Of a stretch of DNA of 64,000 bases, positions 34,182 to 46,800 are shown one piece after another (the first letter of the stretch is position 1; every line of letters starts with the position of its first letter). The position numbers and the translations under genes were made by a program. The notes beneath the pieces were generated by a model, which made no database searches, was not told the origin of the DNA, and saw only the letters and a program-made list of their open reading frames with translations. Origin of the DNA: Sceloporus undulatus (Eukaryota > Chordata > Lepidosauria > Squamata > Phrynosomatidae); the NCBI RefSeq assembly GCF_019175285.1, contig NC_056522.1, positions 231,693,613 through 231,757,612 on the forward strand, in the 5' to 3' direction.

Positions 34182-35567
34182 TTACATATTCATTCCTTGG
34201 GCACTTAACAGTGAATCCAGCATGTCGAATGTGTCTTTGTAGTCCATATGCTGGCTGTTTGAACTGTACTCGTGACTGGCATCAGGACCGTTCTCCACTG
34301 GGTTCTTGTCCAGTTTCACGAGGGTGCTGAGATGTCCGTAGCCCACCTGGTATGCGACAGGGGGAGGAGGGGGTAAGGGAAGGTTAAAAACAGAGTTGAG
34401 AGAGGATACATACTGCTTAACAGAGGAAGAACTAGATGAACTACCTGAAGTTTTGGAACTTTTGCTCATTTTGGAGTGATGGTTGTGAGAAGCATCATTG
34501 CTGTATAGCTTCTTTCTTGAAGAGCCGGAACTAGAGGAATTGCCATCACTGCTCAAGCCAACAGGACTCCTGAGAACAGCTGGTGTTAATCCATCACTAC
34601 TATGTTTACTGCTGCCACTACTACTGCCACCAGTATGAGAATGGGAATGCTTATGACTGGTGCCATGATGGCGGTTTGTGGAATGTTCCTTGTGCTTTTC
34701 CTTGCTAACAAGGGGACTCGAGTGCTTGCTTTTCCCACTTCCCTCATCTGATGAGCTGTGTCTCTCTGAGGAAGAGACCTTGATCTTCATTTTCAGATCT
34801 TCCTTACTTGAGTTCTTTTCTGTGGGCGGAATGGGTATCCGCAGTTTTAGCGACCCACTCTTCTCCTTTTTGTCAGGCATGTGTTTTTCAGGCCTTTCTG
34901 CATTTGCAATGGGAATTTTCATTTTAATAGGGGATGTTACAGAACCACTACATGTTGCTTGGGTCTGGTGCTTTTTGAATGGCTGTTCTGTTCCCATATA
35001 GTGTTCTCTTACATCCAGTTCAAGTGTTTCTAGTTTCCTTTTCTCTCTGTATTTATCCAGTGTCATTTTCTGAGGCATTATTACAGGGGCAGGGGCAATA
35101 TGCCCATGGTGTTTGTTTCCTGGTTTGTGTGAAGTAGAATGCTCAGAGAGTTTTTCAGCTCTGTGATGTAACCCCGAATGTAACTGCAATGATGTTCCTG
35201 GCTGGAAATTTATGCTGAATTGACTGCCGGGCAGCGACGCCTCCTGTTTCTGGGCATACATCTGTTCTGTCCTTGGTTGTTCTTGGTGCTGAGGCCATTC
35301 TTGGTGTGTGGATAAAGTATATGAGGTACTTGGCATTCCTGCTGCTAGTATTGCTAAATTTTCTTGACTGTCCTGAACAGAAACACTTCCTGAGTTCAGA
35401 GGAACTGGGGCAGGAAATGTAGATGTTGACTGTTTTTGAAAACTCGCACTTGCAGAAACACCAGCAACAGCATCTACCAACATGGAATTCTGAACCAAAG
35501 ATGAGCCAAGAAGAGAATTTTCAGATGTCTGACCATCTCCTTTAGGTTTCTTAGCAGCCTGAGTAGC
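34182..35567 (-). CDS. CCNT2: CCNT2 coding exon 9 (C-terminal region)
   Basis: 1386 bp, [18 protein letters not shown] to LLSAQGMNM and TAA. Contains the conserved [20 protein letters not shown] block, [24 protein letters not shown], the His-rich stretch and a poly-Ser run. Low-complexity but under clear frame conservation with human. Confidence 0.96.
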   Translation of the reverse strand, partial: ATQAAKKPKGDGQTSENSLLGSSLVQNSMLVDAVAGVSASASFQKQSTSTFPAPVPLNSGSVSVQDSQENLAILAAGMPSTSYTLSTHQEWPQHQEQPRTEQMYAQKQEASLPGSQFSINFQPGTSLQLHSGLHHRAEKLSEHSTSHKPGNKHHGHIAPAPVIMPQKMTLDKYREKRKLETLELDVREHYMGTEQPFKKHQTQATCSGSVTSPIKMKIPIANAERPEKHMPDKKEKSGSLKLRIPIPPTEKNSSKEDLKMKIKVSSSERHSSSDEGSGKSKHSSPLVSKEKHKEHSTNRHHGTSHKHSHSHTGGSSSGSSKHSSDGLTPAVLRSPVGLSSDGNSSSSGSSRKKLYSNDASHNHHSKMSKSSKTSGSSSSSSSVKQYVSSLNSVFNLPLPPPPPVAYQVGYGHLSTLVKLDKNPVENGPDASHEYSSNSQHMDYKDTFDMLDSLLSAQGMNM

Positions 35568-38500
35568 CTAAACAAGAGCAAATTATTAAATTTAGAACAT
35601 ACTCTTCAGCACAGAGTCTACAAGTGCAAGGCACAAAGAAGCCACTCAGTCCCAAAATAAAACAACAGAGGATGGAAGTGTAGTAAGAGATTTTGCTATA
35701 AGCAGTCGCTTAGAGCCAGATTGGACATTCTACAAATGGAAGGGCTTCTTCTACTTATGGAAGGAACTTGAGATGCAGCAGAGACTTCCCACCGTACAAA
35801 GTGTGAAGTGAACTTTAGTTATTTCCCTTTCATCTTGTGACACTGGCTATTCTCAATCTAATTCACTGATTGTTTAACATGATAATCATCTTCATCACCT
35901 CCTCCCTCTTTCCCCAGTTCAGGACTCAAGGTGGCTTAGAACAGGTTAAAACATAGTTAGAAAGTCACAAAATACAATAAAAAAATTAAAACCAGTTAAA
36001 ACATAAAGTATTAAAAACACACCTACATACAGAACCATCCACCACCACAAAAAAATACCCAGGGCACAGTTTAGATGGAATGGGCCTATTGACGCAAAAA
36101 GGTCTTTAACTTTCTGCAGAGAGTACCCTTGAGCTTTGACAAGGAAAACATAGCTCAAAAACTCTATTTTTGAAAAACAGCTGGTGTTGGACCCAATTTC
36201 CAATAAGGCAACTCCACATGAGACTTTTGCAACTATTTCCATTAGTACAACACCACATTACTTCCTGCTTCAGGGAATAAGAAAAGTTATTGTTGCTGAT
36301 TCTTTCCTTCTCCTGTTCTACTAAAAATCAGCTTATGAGGGTTGGGGAATTCTTTGAAACTACTAGGGTGGGTGGGGTGGAGTGGAAAAACCCTCCTCCA
36401 TTCCACCAGCTTCTGTTGGATCATGCTCCTTTATATTTCCAAAAGGGCAGCACTGGATCTGAAGTATTGCATCTAACTTGCTTCCATTTAATATTAACCT
36501 AGTAGAGCAACCATTTAATATTAACCTAGTAACTAATAACATTTTAAATTAACCTATAACATTAAAAAAAGGAAATCAGGTAAGTTATTGGAGCTCAAAA
36601 TCTCATTTTAACAAGTGACCTACAGCAGGATACTAACTTTCAAGAAATCCATGAACAAATCAGCAGATGGTTAAGTAATGTTCCAGCCATTTTATTTATG
36701 AGAAAAACATCTTACCCTCCAATTTCGAATCCTCTTTAGCCTGCTAGGAGTTTTCTCCAATATCTGAAGAAATTCATGTGTTAGCTCTGTGAAAGAAAAA
36801 GAAATGAAAAATAGTTAGGGCAAATTATATTAAAAACTTTCAGCAAAAGGTTATGCCCAATTTTGACTAAATCTTCAGTCAATGAAATGTTACAAACATG
36901 TTTTATTAACTGCTGGTTATATCAAAATACAAGGAACGCAAGATAATTTTACACACTAATTCTAACAAAAGGGATCATATTGTGTACAATAAACATATAA
37001 GGAACATAAGGATAAAATATCTGAAGCAGCCATTGAAACAAAGTTGTAACATTCTAAAGAGAAAAAAACCCAATAGTCAAGATCTGGCATGCTGAAATGT
37101 TAAAAATATAGCCTATAGGAATCTGAAAGCAACAAGCACTTGCTCAATTAGCCTTTTAGGTGAATCAGAACAAAAACACAGTTTTAAGCAGAATAAAGCA
37201 AAGGTGATACTACTTACCATCAAGCAACTCCAAGGTAACAGAAGGATCTACATATTCCCACCAATGTTTTCCATCAGTTGATACAGGGATCTCCCAGTTG
37301 GACCACTTGCAAGCTAAATGTATACATACACATGCTATCACAGTCGGCTTGTACTGAAGACAAAATGTAGTAAGATGCAGACTGTGGTCGGAAATGTTTC
37401 ATAATGGAATGAATCCCAAACATGAAAAAGAGCAAAAAACAGAGGGAGAAAGCCCTTATCAACAAAGTCTTTAAAGCAAAAGCTAATAAACTGTAAACTT
37501 CCACCCCAAATTTGTTACTTTTTGACTTTATACTAACAAAATAAGTCATTCATTTAGAATAATTCACATCTCCTGTTGACTTAATAGAAGTTCAGTATTT
37601 TATCCAATATTTAATAAGTGTAACTCAATATTTTAAAAATCCAGAGCATTAGACTTCAGAGACAAAAATATGTTTGCCAAAATAAATCCTTATTTATAGA
37701 TTTTTTGGTCTTACGATTGAAATTAACATGCAAGGCAACAAACAGGGAGGAAACAAAGGCTACCTCTTCCAGTCCAACCTGTACATATTAGCTACCATCG
37801 GGTAAAAATACTTAGTTGACACCAACAGAACTATGTCAATTTGTGTTCTAGTGTTGCTTTGAAAAATTAATATCTTATTTGAAAGATCTCTGCTGTGTTC
37901 ATTCCTGGTAGTATTTCTTATTATATGTATATTTATATTACATTTGAGCTTAAAGTCTTTCACTTATTCTTTTTCTTCACACCATTATCTGTCCTTCATA
38001 GTGAAAGCAAAAATAATGTTGCATTTAGTTCCTAATTTATCATCCCAAACTTTCCAAACATAAGTGTAAGAAGCATTATATCCCATCTCTTCCCTACTAA
38101 CTTCCATCACTTCCCAAATCATTTGCCCCTGTTTTGAAGTTCTCCAAAAGTCATTTTTCTCCTCTTCTCCTTCTAATTTTAAAGTCATATCCATCTACTT
38201 AATTTGAATTTAATGTGACCTCCAGGAGCATATTGCTCCAGCTTTTTCTTTTATTCAACTAGCTCAAGGGTTACAACTGAATCCCTAGTTCTTGTCTACT
38301 ATCCTACACATTCCCTTGCTATAATTTCCCCCCATTATTCTTTATCTGGAAGGCTCTCCCCTCTTCAACCTTCCATTTCAATCTTTGATGTACAGGAACT
38401 AATTAGGTGAACCCCTCTTCTGCCTTCTGCTTTAGTGCTCTTCTCAAGACTAGAATGGTCAGTTGAAATATTTATTAAGCTTAATCTACTTTTACCCCCC

Positions 38501-41500
38501 CAAAACGGAGTTAAAATAGTTATCTCTTCTCACTGCGATAGTCTTACAATCACTTCACTTGCCTATTTTTATTTAAAACTCCAAATCAGGGACAACAATG
38601 GAGTTTCTTTGTATTTATAAAACAAATACATTACAGAACTAGCCAGCTTCTGTAAAGCATATACAGGATAGGCCAGTTCTGATGTTTAACCAGTTTTTAC
38701 AACTAATGTTTTTATTTCATTTAAAAAAACAAATGCTAATATTATTTTCATTAAGAAAAAATTGCCATTAACTACAAGTATAAACTAGAAACAGCTTTAT
38801 ACTTACCAAGATGCTCGGATTTCTACGTTAAGTTTATCTCTCTGTAATCTTTAGCTGCTATTCAGGCTACCAATTTTAGACTTATGCACTCACAATCGAG
38901 AAAATGTCACCAGAAAGCATCACTACACTTCACATCGTGCATTTAACCCCTTTGTGCCATCGTGCCCTTGTACAATACACCGCACTGCAGACAGGAAGGT
39001 ACCACCACAGTAGATGGCCCAGTCGCCTGCTGCAACAAGGGTTAGACACAGACAGGGGGCCCTGCAGTAAAGGAAGCTATAGTGTGCTACAACAGTGCAA
39101 CAAAGAGGTTCAGGATAACAACCTGTTGGTAGCCATGAAATATGATGTCTGTGCCAAATCCTTGCTTGCTGTAAGAAAAAGAAACAAGGGAATTGAATGT
39201 TAGTAACTGATAATTTTTCAAATTAAAATGCTGTTTATGTTAAATTACTAATTATCATTACAAAAAGTCAGTTGTTTGTTTCACAAAACTACAATTCCCA
39301 GAATTCCATGGCACTGAGCCATGGCATTTAAAATGGTGTCTGATTGGACTATTTCTGCAGTGTGGATGCAGCCTTCCATTACTTAAATCTTATAATGATG
39401 ATGAGTGAATAATGCTTTTGGCATATCCAACTGAATAAAATCATCTGCACAGACAGAGCATAACAATTCAACTATGATCCTGTTTGTACTATGTCACAAA
39501 TAATGCAAACCAGTAGAGGCAGATAAGACATAAACACCTGCATTGCACTACAGAATGCTGAGTTTCTAAATATACTAAAAGCAATTGCAACAACAACAAC
39601 AACAACAAAAAATACAACTAGCAAAGGGCAATGGCTAATTAGCTTTGCTTTGCTGGAGAAAATGTAGGAAGTTCAGAATCTGAAACAGGAACACATAAAG
39701 ACAGTGCAGATTTAAAGATGGAACAAATTTGCAGTCTAAACCTATGTTTATTAAACCATGATTAAAACTTGATTTAAAGTTAGCACTATGCTGGCATTAT
39801 TTAGAGCAGTGGTTCCCAACCTGTGGGTCGGGACCCCTTTGGGGATCGAATGACTCTTTCATGGGGGTCACCTAAGAGCATTGGAAAATACCTATTTAAT
39901 TACAGTTATGAAGTAGCAACAAAAATAATTTCATGGGTTTGGGTCACCACAACATGAGGAACTGTATTAAAGGGTCGTGGCATTAGGAAGGTTGGGAACC
40001 GCTGATTTAGAGAGAAGATGCAGAACAAAAATGATTTTATAACTATAAAGACGAGAGTGGAAGCAGCCAAGTTATAATGGTTTCAGAAAGTGTCCTGGTC
40101 AACCTGTTAAAACCACTGTTGATAGACAGGATAAACCGGAATATCAAATATGGCCCGTTTGATATTTCAGGATATTTCTTTTCCTAGATGAAAAAAACCT
40201 CCCATAGGACAGCTATTTTCAACATTTCTGCTTGTAAAAATCTGGCAGTTTTGGTGCCATCAAACATTCCTTCTGAATAGGAAAGGTGCTGTTGGTGAAC
40301 TAGTCCTTGGTCTTCTTTGCAGCCATGGTTTGAGGAACTACAGGACACTATTGTCCCTTCTATGTTGTTAGCCATCTACATGAAACTGCTAAAAAGTTAA
40401 AACAGAGATTTGGTGTATCACCAGTATCACACCTTTATCCCTTTTTCATCCGGCACCTGCAAGGCTCTGACTTTTCACCATCAATTCTTTTCAAAATCAG
40501 AACAATAATCTGAGCCTTGATTGAGACAAGAGAAAAATCCTGCCAGTGAGTAGGACATCCACCTGGACGAGTGGCTTTTAGCATGTTCTAGATAGGGTCA
40601 AACATCTCCCTCCCTATGGATATCACAACTGCATTCTGGTAATTCTTAATGATTCAACACTGCTATTAGAAGATCAAGCAACTTCTACAAGACAGCTTTT
40701 GCATCAGGTACTATCAAGCCAATAAAGTCCCAATAAACTGAATAGCAACTAAGTACAGTTATCACTAATTTCTTGGCAAATAATTCTCTTCATTTTACTC
40801 TCTTCTGTATATTTTGAGACTGAATATAAAAGTCACTGCATATGACACCATTAATTCAGATTCTTTCTTGGAAAGCAGTGGCTTTCTTTCCTGGTTAACT
40901 CCTGGTTAACTTTATTTAGGACTGCAATGAATCTAAGCCCTAATGAACCTAACAGTAGAGTCAGCCCTCCGTATCCACGGATTCAATCATTTGTACAGTG
41001 GTACCTCGGGATACGAATTACCCAGCTTACGAATTTTTCGGGATACGAAAAAATCCCATAGGGATTTATTGTTTCGGGTTACGAACGTTTTTTCGGGTTA
41101 CGAAAAAACGCCGGCGCTGTTTAAATGGAGCCGCGGCGGAGCCGCGGCTTTTTTCCCCATTAGCGCCTATGGCAATTCGGGTTACGAAGGTTTTTCGGGT
41201 TACGAAATTAGCCGCGGAACGAATTAATTTCGTAACCCGAGGGAGCACTGTACCTTTAAAGTATCTTTTAAAAAAAATCCCAAAAAGCAAACCTTGATTT
41301 TGTCATTATATATTAGGGACACCAATTCACTATGCCTTTGCATCTAATGGAACTTGAGCATCTACAGATTTTGGTATTCATGGGAGCGTGTGCGTCCTGG
41401 AACCAAATCCTAGCAGATACTAAAGGCCCAATGTACTCACTTCTGAATTTAAAAGTGCAGGATTGCACTGTTATTAAGGAATTAATGCCAAGGCTGTTTT

Positions 41501-43810
41501 AGCTTCCCCCAACATTGTGCTGCATAGCTGTTTAGGCTGGTTACAGGTATTTTTCCACATACTCTAGATGAATTAATTCATAGACACAATTCTTAACTCA
41601 TATTAAACACTGATAGTGCTATGAGAGTAAATATCAACTTCCAGCAGCAAAGCCCTGTTGTGAACCATTCTTCCCAATTTGGACAAAAGTGTGCCTATTT
41701 GAGCAACTGAAACATGTTGCTGGCCACTAAAAAAACAGCCGTCGTATCACATCTCTTCCTCACCTGATATTTTACACTCAGTTCAGGCAGAAATAAAAAG
41801 CCAAACTACTCTCTCCTAAATGAAAAGGTAATTCTGTAGGAGAGTGATTTTCAAAAAATCTGAAATGAGACCTTTAAAAGCTTCTTTAACCCATGCATGC
41901 AAAAGCAGGAAGGTGGCTAAAACTTTCCTTTGGGTCATTTGTTTGTGTAGATTTCTTTATAAGACACAACTGTACTATATAGTTCTCTTTAAGGCCAGCT
42001 ATGAACAATTACTTTAATGTATTTACCTTCTTGCCATAGACTTAAACCATCACTTTCAACCAAAGGAAAGAAGTCACTAAATGCTGATAAGCACACAGAC
42101 AGCCTAGTTATGACACTTTTTGAAAAGTTTTGCCATAGCAGTAGAGCCTTTCAATAGAGCCCACAATACCTCAGAATCTGAAGACTCAAAACAAAGTGGC
42201 TGTGTGAAAAGCTTTTATTTTCTCTTCCCAGTTTAGCTTGTTTTGCTATTGTTTGTTGTATTTTAGACATGTTTATGAAAAAATTGTGAGTGTGTTCATG
42301 TTTAATAATAAAAATGTTATTTTAAAAGACTCTTCCAAAGAAAGTTAATCACAGAAACACCTTCTATACCGATTGAATGCATAGATCCACAACTTAATTG
42401 TAACCTAAGGCTTGTAAGTCTATAGATGAGGCCTTTTACAATACTGCTTGTTTATCAAAGTATTATAAAAGTTTCAAATATTAAAATATAAAAGATACAG
42501 AATTTTAGAAATCCAGGATACAAATTTTGTTACAGATGATGTGAAGATGTTTGTGTGTGCCTTCAAGTCTCCTGTCAACGTATGACAACCCCATTAATTT
42601 CATAGGGTTTTCCTAGGCAAGTAACACGTTTTGCCAGTTCCTTCCTCTGAAATATATCCTACAAGACCTATTTATTGACAATGACCTGTCCAAGTATTAA
42701 CCAAATATTAACCCTGCTTAGCTTCCAAGATCAGATAGGATCTAGTGCATCTGGAGTATTTAGGCAGATTACTACTTTCTTGTTAATAGTTTCTAATTTA
42801 AATATTATCACTTCAAAATGAACTTCTAAAGTACCACTATATACACATTTCCCAAGAAATGTTCCATGTGATGTTTAAGGGCATTTAAGTTTACCCCAGT
42901 TTACAATGAGATTCTGACACAAGACACGGTATTTAAGCCATACACAAATCAAATCTTTTTCAATTGTTTAAAACGCCATCAGATAGCCAAGAGTCCAAAC
43001 TGAAGGTAATTAAGGCTCTAAAAGAGAAAGAACCCAAACAATACTGGAAAAACTGATATTGTATGTATACTCTATAAAAAATAAATACTTGGAGGATCAG
43101 CTTTTGTCATGCATACAGAAAAAAGACACACACAAAATAAACAGATTAAAATAAAACCCAGTAAGATAGACTAGTGATTTAATCACAGTAGAAATGATAA
43201 TCTAGAAACAGAATTAATTATACCACCACCTTCCTACAGAGATGTAGGAAGAGTCAGCTAGGTTGTTACTGACCTCTTACTAACTGCGTACATTTCACAA
43301 CATCTGTGTGTGGATGCTCAATGGTAATCTCAAACCCTGAAAAATTAAATGTGTTATTTCACAAATTATGCATATACTCGAGAAGCATCTGGTCCCTAAA
43401 ATTTTCTTTAGATGCCTAATTCAGTATTCTCAGTACAGACTATTAAAATAAGTTAAAGATATCAACAATCAATATTTAAAATCTTAGCATGCAGCGAATA
43501 ATATACTGCTAAATGTACAATTACTCCCAAGAATGTGACTAGATTATAATACATCAAGTTAAAATAAGAAGCCTAGAGTTGCCATGATAAATGCATAGGC
43601 ATTCCATTAATGGAACAACACTATAATGAGAAAATGGAAGTGGTTATGAAAAAGCATAAAGAAGCCATCAGACAGATTAACTATGCTTACCTAAAGTTTG
43701 AAGCATTATTGTTTCAAATATAACCAGCTCTTGGGCCTGTTGAAGGTATGCCTAAAATAGAGGAAAATGCTGAAAGCTTAATGAAGTAACTTAGCTGCTG
43801 CTGCTGCTGC

Positions 43811-43852
<42 letters not shown>

Positions 43853-46800
43853 CCACCTTTCTCCCAATACAGCTGGCAAGTGCTAACACAATATAATCAC
43901 CAAGGCAGATAGAAATTGTAGTGGCAGGAGCCAAAGGTATAATTCAGCTGTGTGTTTTAATTCTTCAGTGTTTGTTTCTGTCAGAACATTCACCTAAAAT
44001 TCACACTTTTACATGAAACTCTCATTGCAGCTGCTGGAACTAAAATACAAATCACCATTAGGGCTGCCCAGACATTTCCCACCTCTAAATGTAGAGATAA
44101 GGTGTGGTTGATGGTCTCATGTGTTTCAACGTCAAATTTCTTCTGTTTCCCTTACTGCTGAAAAAGAATATGGTATGTGTTCTAACTATGTTAAAAAGCC
44201 CCAATATATATATGGAGTAAGAACTCAAAAGAAATGGTGAAAAGTAACAGAAAAGAACTGGGTACAAGACTAAAAACCCCCAAACAAACCAAAGTGTTTC
44301 CCTCAGCAGAAACACTTCTGTAAATAAAAAAGAAGACTAAGGGAAGATAGGTGATGGAGCTATTGTAGTTAGAAATATGTAAGTGATATGTTCAAGAAGG
44401 GTTTTATTGTGGTTAAAAATATAATTGAATCGAGTAAATTTAGTAGATATTAGATGAATCTATGTATATGTAAATACTATGATTCTGTCAATAAAATGTA
44501 TGTTTTTTTAAAAAAAAGGGGAAACACTTGTTTCATTAAGAAAGCCACGAATAAAGAAACCTAGTTTGAAGTCAACCATTACACTGGACTATTGACAGTA
44601 TGTCTTAATAAAGTTTTACTAACCAGTAGAATTACATTATATGTGTATTTAAAACATGTAAGGAAACCTATAATGGGAAGGATCAATATACAGCAACACA
44701 CATTACAGTATTTTGCCAGTTATTAAAAGTTAACACAGCTCCTGAATAGGGAGTTATGGTAAGTGGAAAAGAAACAAGAAACAATCTTCTAAAACCTAGA
44801 CTGTGATTTATCAGGTTATATTAAGATTAGAGCCAGCAGTACATACATCACTCTTTGTGTCCAGCAGTGGTTCTTGATGATGAAGGCAGGCATGTGCTAC
44901 TTTGATAACATGTTCAAGCTTTCGTGGCTGCTCTTCCACTTTTGCAGCCAAAAATAATGCAGTAGGAGATATAACCTGTTGAAAAAGTATCTTTAGTCAG
45001 AAATAATGTTGTAACAGTTCCTCCTTGAGACAGGTTGCTGTGAACCAGGGATACGTGTGGTCATAAATGACTTTTTTTCTTAATTACTATCTAGCACTTC
45101 AAATCAAGCTGAATCCAGACAGATCAGACATCTCCCCAAAGTGATCAAGCATTTGCTTTTGCCAATTCAACACCATGGTTGCATTCAAAGCAGACCCTTG
45201 CCTACACATAGTTGTTTGTCTTTAAAGTGCCACAAGACCCTGTTGTTCTGGCTTCAACGCAAGTAACAGAGCTATTTTACTGGAAGCTGATTTAAAGTGC
45301 AGTCCTTCTAATGCTACATATACCAGTTCAGGAAGCATGCCAGATGCACACAACCACAGAAGTCCAAGCTATTTCAATCAATTTTAGTTATAAATATAAA
45401 CATCACCAGTTTTCCACTAACCAATAAAATTCAGTAGTATGTCTTGAAATATGCAAATCATGCCTGTTGTACAAACATGGGATCATTCATTCAGCGTATA
45501 ATATAAACAGAGCTTTGAGTCTTATGTACTTGTAAGCAACCACAGTAAGAGTAATCCATCTAGAAGAGAATTTTGACTCTGTTCCTTGAAATGTACAGTT
45601 TCTTTCTGTTCTACGAACATGAGAATTCTGCAAGATTTAGGACAACAGTCTTAACTCGAATGCAAAGGGATCTCATTAACACCTTTGAGACTAACTAAAA
45701 GAAAGAAGGTGGCAGAATGAGTTTTCATAGACTTGAGCCTACTTCCTCAGATGCATATTTGGAGTGGAGAACCCAGAGACAGACCTATACAGGTCAGTTG
45801 TGTGTGAGAATATACAGCGCGCCTGCGTCATACGCGGGCGCGCCTTACGCGGCTTGAGCATACGCGCTCAAGCTGTGGGGCGCCACGTCCCATTCAATTG
45901 AATGGGCGTGTGTGCCCGTTGCGCCCCGCGCCGCCGTGCACGAGTCCCATTGTTTATAATGGGGCTTGAGCATAGGCGGAATTCGCCTTACGCAGTGGGA
46001 TCTGGAACGGATCCCCACGTAAGGCGAGGGCCCACTGTAAATTCAAATTCAAAACCTTGTGGGTATAGAGATGAGGTGGCAAGTACAGTATTAACGAAGG
46101 TCACTGGGGGACAAAGGCACTTGCTACCTCAAGATCCCTTTGCATACTGATTTTCCAGACTAACATGGCTATGTCATTGGATTCAACCAACCTAACTATA
46201 GTGATAATACAGTGTGCCTGCGTTATACACGGGTGCACTATACGCGGTTTTCAGCATATGCTGAAAGCTGCACGGTAGTGTGCAGGACACAAGGGGTGGC
46301 GCATCCCACTGTGATTAATGGGGCACGCACCTCTGGCGCACCCGCACCGCCACCACATGCATGAGTCCCATTCGGTTAAATGGGGCTTGAGCACGTACAG
46401 TATTTGCTTTACGCTGGGGAGTCCGGAACGGACAAGGGCAGACTCTAGAGTAAATAATCAACCTGAGATCCTGATTCTCACTTATGTTCTGCCTTTTTCT
46501 GCAAGTTATTTCCCGATACCACTCATATAGCAATTGCTATCAGTATTTGCAGTTCTCAGTTGTATAAATCCCAACATGGCACTAACAGAACAAAAACCTG
46601 ATATTAACTGCACTGCATTTAACCAATGCACAAGCAGTACTGCAAGAGACAGCATAGACATACAGTACTGTCTTTCGTGTAAAAGAAACCCCCCTTGCAC
46701 TAATTATAAAAAAATATTTCTGTAGTACAATGATATCACTCAATTAAGCTTTTCATGTGAAAGCAAAGTGGCATGCTACTTAGAAATCAGTTAAAGCTGT

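Larger units (their letters stand above)
39169..43273 (-). other. CCNT2: CCNT2 intron 5
   Basis: Holds a half MITE (39281-39370), a (CAA)n run (about 39588-39610), a SPIN-type hAT element (39807-40004), nested mariner-type MITEs (40953-41435) and a 5S-type SINE (42547-42780). 40010-40950 and 41440-42540 show nothing I recognise. Confidence 0.7.

Noticed and set aside
36483-36530. 22-bp direct duplication as a target-site duplication
   Set aside because: Too long for a target-site duplication and with no element between the copies; a simple slippage duplication is more likely.
37985-38194. 69-codon minus-strand frame in CCNT2 intron 6
   Set aside because: It vaguely suggests a LINE ORF fragment, but no diagnostic motif could be found.
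40184-40375. 63-codon minus-strand frame with a protein-like composition
   Set aside because: Intronic in CCNT2, no splice signals at its ends and no family recognised.
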